Shown here piece after piece: positions 24,401 through 36,400 of a stretch of DNA of 64,000 nucleotides (position 1 is its first letter; each line of letters opens with the position of its first letter). The DNA lies in assembly GCA_034687125.1 (NCBI GenBank), contig JAQGBZ010000286.1, positions 18,824 to 82,823 of the forward strand, in the 5' to 3' direction. The position numbers were made by a program, and so were the translations under genes. The DNA comes from Neelides folsomi. Lineage: Eukaryota; Arthropoda; Collembola; Neelipleona; Neelidae. The notes beneath the pieces are model-generated. The model did not search any database. It worked only from the letters and a program-made list of their open reading frames with translations, and was not told where the DNA came from.

Positions 24401-27400
24401 ATGGCCAAGAACGTGTCTGGCTGGCGAGGACCCGAGTCAAAGGTCGAGCGGAAGGGGCGGAAGTGGGACCATAATGAGATGCCGAACTTGCTCTTGAACC
24501 ATCACGACGAGGTTTTGGAATCAGCGTCCAGAAATCCGCTTTTGTGTCTCATCTGCAACAACGTCTACGACGACCCGCGACTCCTCTCCTGCTATCACTC
24601 TTTTTGTGCCAAATGCTTACAAGGAAGACTCGGTGACACCACAAAAATCCTTTGCCCTTTGTGCGGGTAATTAACCCTTTATTTACTTCTATACTATATA
24701 TTCTTTTTGTATACTGATATATTACTCATATGGTATTTCTCACCATATTCACCAATCTCACTTTATAAATATACTGATACTTATATACTTATATCTGTAC
24801 TTGAAACTTGAAAAACTCTAAAGACCCAAAATTTCCCTTTAATCCATTTTTTTATTATTGACTCGTTTTTTATTTTATAAACCCCCGTCCTTTGATCTCG
24901 ATTTCTCAATAGACTCAAAGTGTTCTTTCGCTCCTTCAGGTTCCTTCATCTTTATTGTTTCATTTTTATTTGTAAAGCCTACGGAACTTCATTTTCAATT
25001 TATCAAATTTTCACCGTTTCAATATTTCAATTTATCAAATTTTCACCGTTTCAATATTTCAATTTATCAAATTTTCACCATTTCCGATTTTTCAATTCAA
25101 ATCTCAATTTATCAATATTTCAAATTTCAATTCATCAATTTTTCAAATTTTTCAATTTCTCAATACAAATACAGTACAAATATACATAATCTGCGACATT
25201 GAATATTTTTCTATTGATTTATATTTTCGTACTTATACATAACATATTTTATATTAATTATACAGGGTGGACCATAAGTTGCTTTCTTTTTTATATTTAA
25301 AAATTTTTCTATAATCTATTCAAATTCGGATATTTTGTTAATGTTTGCTAATACCATTTTGGTATTCAATTATTTCTTTCTTCATCGAACCGCCCGGTGT
25401 CATTTAACCCCGATTTTAAAACTCCGATTCGGCGACATTCCCTCCATTCTTTTACCATCCAGAGTTTCCAGACTATGATGAATTTCCTTATATGTACTAT
25501 CCGTACATATAAGGAAATATATATAATATATACTATATGTTACATTGGTATATATAAATTCTTGTAAATGGTTGGAAATGATTCTTGTGAATGTAAATGT
25601 GGATATCGTATTTCAAAAGGAATCATATTAATACTCTTTCTCCTCTCACCTCATTCTAATCTTTCAAGTTGAAAGAACGGGTGATTCAAAGCGAAACCGT
25701 TGGTCCTCTAATTGAAATTAATTTCCCTCGTTCTCTTTCCGAGTTCAACATTCCAATTTCCTTCATCTCGCCGTCATTCTTTGAAATCCTCCAACTTTTA
25801 TTTGACAATTAGGCTAAAACAAAAAGGCTTTTCATTCAGGGGAAACGGATTATTAAAGATGAAAGAAAATCCCTGGTTTTGACTTTCTTCCAACTTCCCT
25901 CCAGACATGATAAAATTTTATAATTGGCTGTCCTTGTAATTAGCAATTACATAATGGTTCCCAATCCGAATGGATTAAAATCATTAAATGATGTATCCTT
26001 CAACATTCAGACTTTGGGTTAGGAAAGGATTGCGCAGGAAAATGGATTTTTAAAATTAATATTGATTAAAATGAATATGGATTAAAACTACCAAACTATT
26101 CGGTATTTATCAATTACCGGAGATTTTAGCAAAAGTTGAAAACTTTTTTGGTAAAAGTTGAAAAGAAGTGTGAATGGAAAAAAGACATCTCATAAAATAA
26201 TCCATGCCGTGTTTTTATCCTAATCCTAATAATTCAATCTTTTTCTTTTCCATTGGATTTTCCCTTTTTGGCTCATTATAACTCAAAGGTCGTTTTCCCC
26301 TTAAAATGGAGATCAAATATTAAACCAAATATTAAATCAAATAATTAATCAAATAATTTACTAATGAAGTTTTCTCCATTTATAAGGATTTCTCCTTTAA
26401 TAGCAAGGATTTTGAGATTAACTGACTTATTTCAATATGACTTATTTCAAATATGTTGGATTTTAAGTTTAAGAGTCCTTTGATTCAAAGGGTTTGAACT
26501 CCTTCGCTCTCCTTTGACTTCAATGGTTCCAAACTTGAAATTTTCAAATGAGTCAAAATGAGCGAGGACGTGAACGTGAAAATTTCGGTATTTAACGAAA
26601 GGATTGCGGATGGAGGTTCGTTAGGTCTCTCTATCTCTTGGCGCAGATAAGAAATTGAATGGAAGACCTTGAGGGGTGTCGGGTTTTGTGCCAGACATCA
26701 TGGTCGGGAAATTCAGGTCGATGTGCTCTGAATTTAAGATCCTGATTACGCTTCCATAATAATAATAATAATAATAATAATAATTCATCATTCTCCATAT
26801 GATAACAATCCTATCCTATCCTAACTTATATAACTCTCCTCCATCTTAAATTCAAATCTTTTCATGTCATTTCACACATTGAATCGTTGAATAGATGTAG
26901 AATTCATGGTTTAAACAATTAAATAGACAATTTTTCAAATCTTTAAGATTTCATAATATGGAAGATTTGAACAGTTAAATATGGAATTATTGGAAAGATT
27001 TGAACAGTTAAATATGGCATTATTGAAAAGATTTGGGTTTTGATTATCCTAACCTAACCTAAGTATTGTAATATGAAATCGGGTATTTTCCAATAAACTT
27101 CCTGTCACATTTCCCTGATTTCGGATATTTGTGAAGGAAAAGGATCCATTGAAAAGGAAGAGATCAACTCTGGCACATATGAACTTACATGGTCCAAATG
27201 GAACGAAGGAACAATTGACTTTCTCGCCATGTTCATCTGTATATATCTGAAAGGATTCCATCGCGGAGTTTCTAATACAAATTGAGAATCTTGTTGCGGA
27301 AGCTCGGCGTGATAAACTTCCGACAAGTTCATACATACAAATGCAATATCCTTTATTTGCCCCCATTGATCTCTATTTATGAGGAATTTGCGGATGGAAT

Positions 27401-30400
27401 CTTCTTCTGCTCATTTAACATTCGCTTTAAATCTCCCAATCATTCTTTGTTCATAATTAAACCCAAAAACAAACTAAACTAAGCAATTTAATTAAAAAAC
27501 TTTAATAATTAAATTGTTTTATTATTTTATTAACGACTTAGTACATTTAATATTTATTTATTTACTTTGTAAATGGACATTTAAACAAAATGATAAAATA
27601 AGCAAATTTGCTTTATAAGTATTTATATTTATATAAAAGGATTTCTTATTTTGTTCTATGAATATGAAATTCTTTTTGTAATATGAAATCTCTTTTACGG
27701 CAAATTAAAAGTCGTTGAAAGTCAGAATTCAATTTCTAAAGACTTTCAAAAAATTGAAGTGCTCTTAAAGATAGACGCTCCATTTCTTTAAACTTTTTTC
27801 CATCAATTTTGCCTCAAATATATTTTATACCTTTCCTATGTACCAATGTATGTACTTATATAAAAACGTATCTTTTACAATCCTCTGCATCAGAGGAAAC
27901 TGCGAAGAAAGATATTGAATATGAATATATATGCGGCTATATATTACTAAATATCCGACTGGGATCCTTTGGTGAATATCTTATTGCTACTTTTTGGCAT
28001 ATTAAACTTTTGTGTCTTTCATGGAATATTCCTTACCTATTTATCAACTCTTGGACTTTTTTTTCTTCGCATGGGGGAAGAAGATGAAAGGGATGATTTT
28101 GAGAGGTTTTATTTCATTTTCATAAGATATAGATTTCATTTGTTAAATAGACCTCTTGGAATCTCCTCATGTACAACTCCACTGGGTCTTGGAGTGGAGA
28201 AATCATCCGAATCAATAAATCTTTTTATGTAAGCAAAGGGAGGAGAAGCCAAGAAAATTTTATAGATTTCAAAACGATACACACGTAGGAATACTACGTA
28301 CATTCCAATATAAGAAATATACAGTATGCTCTCTATCAGAGACACAGATATCTCTAATAGAGATTCTCTATCAATACCTGATATGTAGGAAATATGTATA
28401 TAAGATGGGAAATATCCGTATATATGTATATATATTACATTTGTAATATACCTTAAGACTGTAAATATAAAGCAGTAAGTGGAGTAAATAGTATATTAAA
28501 GCCGTAAAGGGCAGGAACTGTTCCTATTCCGCCATGGGCAAATAATGTGCCGTAATGGAGGAATCCTCTATTGGGAATGATGGGGAAGAATCTCATGAAT
28601 ATGCCACAGTCCTCGTGCAGTTGAGTCGTTGAGGAAGTGAGAGAGGAAAACTCACGGCCCCACCAAAAATCCCTTGTAATGAGAAAGAGACGTTAAAGAA
28701 CTGGAGTGGAAAGAAGAAGGAAAGAAATAAAAAAAGACTCCTTGTCACACTTTCACTCTTTTTCTCAGTCTTTTGCATAAAAAATATAAAATTTGTTCCA
28801 CCATTAGCCACTTTTGAACCACCATAGCCACCATAGCCTTCATAACCATTGAAATGAACCACTATTGATGAGTGGCAGAGAACCATTATCTTTTAATCTT
28901 CTCATCCTCATTTCTCACCCTCAAGTGATTGATTGACCTTTTATTAATTTGGATCCTTTTAAGAACTACTTATAGAGAAACTACTGTATATAAGTATAAT
29001 ATATTGTAACATACATACTACATACATGCAATTAGTATGTACTATACGGTTATATAGTTTACAGTATGTAAAGCTCACAATATTATTAAAATGAAAATAT
29101 TGTATTGTATTGACAAAGAGAGCAAAATTGATTTTTCAACCAAGATTTTACATGCAAAATACACGTAATCGAAATTAATTTGCAAGTATAATTACTTTTC
29201 TTCACAACACTTTAAGTGATTAATTAGGAATAATGATTGCGGGGAGGTGTGAAGGAAAGCATTGTAACTTGATAGGTAAAATGGTGAATTTGGTGGAGTT
29301 TGCCAAGTTTGAACCTTTTCCATTTGACTCCATCTATTTGAACCAAACCCAGGTGGACCAGACGGGAGTTTATCTTTGATTATCAAATGTGGAAAATAAT
29401 TTTTCCTTTTCTTCTCTAAACGAGTTCAGAGTTCTCCAGCGACTCTTTCTTTCTTCAAACTTTCTCAAGACTTTTTTTGGTTGTGGAGTCCTGAGGTGAA
29501 TTTGAATTTGAGATCTTTAGAATTCATAAGGGAGTCACGTCGTTGAGTCGCCCTTTTTTCCCTTTGTGCCTTCCCTTTATCCTTCCAATGTCCCTTTGCA
29601 TCCTTCCAAGGTCTCGGAGTTCACTATCTGAACGAGAAATGTCTATAATGATTTTATCATCATTTTAATCACAAATTACTTCTTTCACACTAAAACCATA
29701 AATTTTTGAACAATGAAGAGAGAAGGGAAATTGCAAGATTATATTCGCAATCCATATTATATCATTATTATTAATACAGTGACTGTACGTTACTTACCTA
29801 TGTACAGGATGGGCCATAAGTTGCTTTCTTTTTATACGATTGTTTATTTAAAAAAGAAAGCAACTTAAATATATTTCTATGTATCCGATATGGATATGTG
29901 AGTTCAAAGTGTGAAGAAACTAAGAAAATCATATTGGGAGTAAGAACATTCGTATTTATAAATTTATATTCAAATGAGAAAAATGTGAATTTTCCATATC
30001 CCTCCACGTGAAGGATACATTAAATTAAATAGAGTTGGCTAAAAGATCCTGAATTTTGCATTACGCCCAGACGTCCCAATTCCTCCACACACCAAACACT
30101 GCTCGGGGTCTAATCGCTTAGACAAAAGGACATCTATAACCATTATTGCCCAAAAGCCCAGATATACAATAATATAGTTAATGTATCCATTCGATGTATC
30201 CCATGTACACCGATGTAAATACCTCCGTAGGGTGTTATAGTCCAATTGATATAACAAGCGATACATGGTAGTTATATTTCTTATAGGACATCAAAGGTTC
30301 TCCGAGGGAGGTAAACAGCGGATATATAGTAAAAGTCTGTATATATTATATACAGATAGTAAAACTATATATTTATAGTAAAAGTCTATATATTTCAAGT

Positions 30401-33400
30401 TGTGTTTTAACGGTCGAGAATTCTTCGCTCCACCACGTTGAGTTGTTCAGTTTGAACCGGGAAGAGAGAAAGGCTGGTAATTGAAGGAACTGGTGAAAGT
30501 AATTACAGCCCAACCGAACCATTCGCCCACACAGCCCACCAATTCACCCTCGGTTGTAAAAGAATCCCGGGTTTATTTATGGGAGGATTTCTTTTTAAAT
30601 AATCAACATCAAGGATGGGGGAATCTCTTTAATGAAATAGTTTAAATCCCCGCCCCTCCTCCACCCAATCACTCCCAACATCCTTGTGATGGAAATAATG
30701 GAATTCAATTAGGGATATACAAAATGTACTTATTTGCACATCATAAATACCTGACTTATACATATTCCATATTAGAGACTCGTATTGATACAGATATACT
30801 CTATGTAATAATAATAACTTTCAATAGAGTTCCATATTGTAAGTATACTTACTTATGGTTAGTATATTGTATTGTATATATTGTATACATACCATAGATT
30901 TTAGACTTTAGTAAGTTATATAATATTAAGTTAGTTGGATATGACCATTCCTCATAAATGTATTTTGTACATGTATGGGTTCTATCATTTCTCTGACGCA
31001 CAGAGATAAATTAATAAACTTTCCTATCCGCTCCGCACAAGACAATTACGAGCACTTGGGATGAAAGATGTAAAGTTGGTGTAGGCAGAAACTTGCTCTT
31101 ATTACCTATATGACTTCTAATTCCTCGTTTGTAATCCATTCGTGTTTCGTACAACTTGGGATATTTGACATTTAAAACATATCCAAATTAAAATTAAATT
31201 AAACTTCAATTTCTTGCATTCGAAATGACCCAAAATGGGACTAATATATTTTGCAATTACCAATATTAGTACATTAGAGAAGCTGTCATGATTAAATTGC
31301 AATTTTATAATTTATCTAATTTGAGTTTTTTTATTTTGAGTTTTACTAGAGACCTATAGTTCATTCCAATAAGCAAAGTGTCTGAGTTTTAAAATTCGTA
31401 GAAAAATTTACATAAGGTAACAATGTAAATTTTTCTATCGGACACATTGCTTATTGGAATGAACTATAATACTAATGTTCTTAAATATTTTTTATAATTA
31501 AGTATAATTAATTTTTTAAACGGATTTTACATTTGATTATTTTTCAAGAATATTTTATAAATATTTATTTTCAAGATTAAGAATAAGTATATTTATTTTT
31601 GCGCGAATTTCTATTAAATTATGTTTTACATCTTTTCTTTCTTCATTGATTCAATAAATAAAGTTTCAATTGACATCCATTTTAGTGGAGAAGAAAACGG
31701 TCGTAAAGGAACGTAACAATTGCGTAAAGCATTATGGGGATTGGATCCTCTTGAGAGTTAAATTAATGATAAGAAGAATCTCCCGGACTTTTCCCCCACT
31801 TGACCATTAGGAAGAAGAGATGTCTTGAGAAATGTGATGAGGATGAAAATGACAATCAGATCTTTTTCTCTTCCTTCAAATGGACCTGAGTTAATGAAAA
31901 TAATTGATGATTTACTTACTTTTATTTCCTTCCCCTGCCTTTTATGGCTCCTTAATATCCCCCATTCTTTCCCTTAATATTACACTCACACTTTCCCTTA
32001 ACATACTTTACATACATACATATACATACTACATACATACATTCCCATACTCGCTGTATTGAGTGAGTATGGGAAATATGTACCTATGTATTTACAAGGG
32101 AAAAGAGGAAGATTAAGCTATGGGAGATTAAGGAGATGAACATTGTATTTATATATGTGGGGATAATGAGAAGCGGATTTTAAAGAATTAATCCAAGTGT
32201 GGCAATTGTTTCCTTCAGCACATTTCCCCTCTCCACAATTGGGCACAATTTGAAGATTTGGAGCTTTGCAAAGCTCTGATTGAATGTGAAGTCCAAAGGA
32301 GATTTGATTATTTAATCAAGGAATTTTTTTCTTCTCGGAGACCATTAAGGAATCCTTGTTCCGGTTCGGAAATGAGTTTTCTATTCACCCAACATCGCTC
32401 CCTTTGTTTCTCAATAAACTTGAGGAATTGGGAAATTGGAAACGAATGAAGTTGGGAATTAGGAAAACATTCACATTGATCAAATCAAATTATAATCATT
32501 ACATTGATTTTGATTAGTTTTAACAAAGTGTTTATAATTATATTTATTTTTCTATTTAATATAATTATATACCAAATAGTCTAACCTAACCTAACCAATT
32601 AAATTGAAAAATTTAGCCATTTTATATAAAAAATTAAGTAAAAATAATTTATTTTAACTTTAGGAAATTTTCCAACATGAAAGAGGTTTATTAATTAATT
32701 TTATTAATTGAATCTTCATGTCCTTTGTTATATTTAATTTTAATTAAATTAATTAATCGTTAGTTAAAGACTGTAATCGATTTGGACATGTTTGATCCGT
32801 TTAATTTAAATTAATCGGCTCGAACCTCAATTTAACACTCGACAGGGAGTGAAGTGAAAATGGGAGGTTTTGAACTCTGTGGATGTTTTTAGTCGATTTG
32901 ATACCAAAACATGGGTTGGGCTCCACTGACATACAAATGGAATTACGAAATGAAATATTGTGTTCTAAATTGAAAAGGAAATGAGCTATCGGCTTTTCTC
33001 TTAAAAACTGGAAATTGAGAATTAACGAACCATCAAACCTATTAAATAACGTTCCATATAAAATAACGTTCCATAATGGAACAAGTTCCACAACACCATG
33101 TTGACTATAATTAAACCATGATTTATAATCGCATTACATTTTTTTCATTTAGAATTAAACCTCACAGTTAATTTATTAATAAAGATGATTTTTACACTAA
33201 TTGAAAAGATTTACAGACAACCCTTTGGCAATTAATTACAATTAAAATTTCATTATAATAACAATTAAATTTTTTCTGTATTTTAAAAAAATACTCGAAA
33301 TGCAAACTGTATATATTTTATATATTAAAATACTTAAAATATTTACTATGTATAATACTTATATATGTATTACATACAGGGTGGACCATAAGTTGCTTTC

Positions 33401-36400
33401 TTTTTTAAATAAACAATCTTATAAAAAAGAAAGCAGTTTATGGCCCATCCTGTATATTTATATGTAAGTTACGCTTTTGCTAATATTATCTAAATAAGGA
33501 TTCTTATATGCATTACATCGCGTATCGGTTATATATGAAGATCGTGAAAGTCATTTCGTAGTCATGCACGCATGGTTATTTAACTTATTTATTTTGCTCA
33601 TGTGAAAGTCAAAGTTGAACCTAGTGGTTTCTTTTTCACTTGAAACATTTTGGAATTAAAAATGTGAATGATTTGAGAATACACGAAACTACTCATCTCT
33701 TTATTGTGGAACTTATCTTTACTTACCTTCTTTATAGACCTCCATATAGAACTCAGTTTGGAGAGTTTATGGCAAAACTTTCCGTTTCCTTTGTCTTGTA
33801 AAGAAAAGAGTCGCCTTGGTAGACCCAAATGTAAAGGAAAGTGTAATCTCACTCTGGTCATACCCCGAAAAACCCAAACCCAAATTTCCTGAGTACACCC
33901 GGTAGAACCACAGACACAACTCCCGGTAGAACTCCCGGTAGAACTCCCAGTAGAACTCCCTGTAGAACTTCCGATAGAACTATAAAGAGAACTCCCGGTA
34001 GAACTCCAGACAGAATCCCCAATAGAACTGTAAGGATAACTCCCGGGAGAATTCCCCTGAGAAAATAAAGAAAGGACGACGGTGATTTTAAATAAAAGAG
34101 GAACCAAAACTTGTGAGAAATTCAAGCACCATAACCACCTTCACCACATAGAACCATTTATTCAAAGTTCCTCTTTTATTTTGTGAACTGGGCAGGTTAA
34201 TTGGGAGCCAAATGGAGCAAGTGATAAATAGTTGTTACAATTATACATAAGCACACATACACCTCTTAATGCGAGTCTTTATATAATACATGTATGTATT
34301 TCATCTGAGCTTACATATACCATAGTACATATATGGTATGGATATTATTGTATGGTATGTAATGTATTTGATATGTGGATATGAAAAGAAAGGTAAAGAT
34401 CATAAATTTTATTTCACATTATATATCCTAATGAAAGGAAACGCTAATGGCTCCTTCCTCTCCCATTCCTCATCCCAAACCCAATTTCACCTATCCTCGA
34501 GATATCTCAAAAGTAAAACTGGGAGATGTATAAATTTAATCGTTCATTCTTCAACTTCTTTGTTTTCGCATGTGGTGGGCGAATGTGAGGGAAACTTGGG
34601 CATAAAATTATTTTTTAAATTCATTCTCCGAGTAATTTGTTCCTTTTTCCGTCTTGCCCTAATTTTATTACTTCGGAGCCCTTTCCCCATTATGGCTCGT
34701 ATTTCACATCCACTCAAGCTTGAATTCAACTGATTGTTTTCACTGTAATTAATACTTATGTAGCTTACATTACGAGAGCTTTCCCTCAAATCCTTCTTGA
34801 CATAAATACAAACCGTATACCATATATGGTACAATAATCATACAGATAGTATAATATATATGGTACCTACTTCAATATAATATAATTGTATTTATAACAT
34901 TGTATAATATGTTAAAATACTGTATATTACAATAGGAGATTATTTGTATTCTTAAAGTTAGCTCAATTTTGGTAGTCAGCGGATCAACTGCTAATTTAAT
35001 TTATTGCTTAATTTCCTCTTGTAAAGATTTTAATGAAATGAGAGAAACCGTGTTGATCACTTTGTTAGCCCAATAATACACTTAAAATTTATAGGACTTG
35101 TTGTAATGACCTAATTTACTGCTTTCATTTACTGCTAAACTCTCAGATTTTAAGTCTTGTTGTTACAATAAAAATTTTATAGTTTAATTAACTTGTACAA
35201 AAGTTCATTAAGTTTTATATTACAAAACATAACATTTCCTACATATTGCAAATATTTTTCATATTGTATTTTGGACATATATTTTTATATAAGATCGGAT
35301 GATCCGAGTGTTTAGATTTATTTGCACAGTAAACTTGTGTAAGTTGAAGGAACCTTTCAATGTTTGCAACATCTTTAATAAAATGTCTTTAAAAACTTTG
35401 AGCATTCATAAATTGTTGAATGGATGGTGGGTGGAAAGTGGTGATGGGTAAATGGGCGGGATCTGAAAAGGGTTTGATGTCGTCGGGAAAGAGTTTCTTC
35501 GACTTTGGGGAAACAAGTTTGAGATGAATTGAGAAAAATTGTTTTTCTCTACTTCTTCCCCAATGGACTTTAGACGTAATAATATTGTCCGGTTTTATTT
35601 GTTCTAAATGACAGATTGACAATAGAAGTAGAAAGTGTGTAGGAGTAATAATATTTTCAAACTGTCGCCTATTGTTTACTCTCAGCTTCTCCTTCTGTAT
35701 TTCTCCTTCTATTTCTCCTCGGATGAGCCAAGTAATTTGAGGTTTCCCAAGTTTGATTGAGCCCTGAGGAGAAAACTTAATTTTCTTTCTTTTTCTCTTC
35801 CATAGGAAGGCGACGTCTTTGAAGGAAGGTGTTGGCCCGCCGGTCGACTCCTTACTTCGATTCCTTTTACTCACGTCTTCGGATACTCTGCCGCATTGTG
35901 CTAACTGTGATAACAAAAGTCAACGCGTCCCCATGTATTACTGCAATACTTGTGGTAAGTACCAACCTGTATTTCTATTTGTTTCATTACTCACCTGGTC
36001 GAGGGAAACTCTGAAATTACTTAATTAACTAAATAACTAAATCTCATTATTTCCCAAACCACTAATTACACTACATTCTATATTTACTTATTTACAAATC
36101 AGAGACAGTTCTCAGGATTAAATCCGATTAGGTAAATAAATCCAGTTTCTTACACAGGGTGATCCAATATCATATTATACATATAAGGTTGATCAAACAT
36201 AATCCTGGATACATATTAAGTATATTATGATCACATAAAAAAGAAAGTTTTGACTCATCCTGTACTATGTATTATAGCAAAGTTGCAAAACTACCATTAC
36301 TATTTAAATTATAAATCTGTATTTATTTCTTTTAATTATAATATAAATTAAAATAAGTCGGATTTTTTTCTTTTTGTTTGTAATATAAGTTGTATGTAGC

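Larger units (their letters stand above)
24667..35805 (+). other. RNF207 intron 1 (11.1 kb)
   Basis: AT-rich tracts alternate with 200-400 bp patches of higher complexity. It contains a 32-bp tandem repeat, an AAT microsatellite, two CCTAA tracts, a 12-bp minisatellite, three members of the CAGGGTG hairpin family (one a single arm) and a separate 114-bp palindrome, each listed. No exon of RNF207 or of another confirmed gene was found here. Confidence 0.6.

Noticed and set aside
24110-24497. Overlapping plus-strand ORFs before RNF207
   Set aside because: They lie in the GC-rich leader, in frames other than the RING frame, and lack any family match; treated as upstream ORFs at most.
27049-27366. 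105-codon minus-strand ORF in intron 1
   Set aside because: No domain, no compatible splice neighbours, overlaps another equally featureless frame.
35389-35916. 175-codon minus-strand ORF
   Set aside because: It is antisense over RNF207 exon 2 and its polypyrimidine tract; no domain and no splice support.
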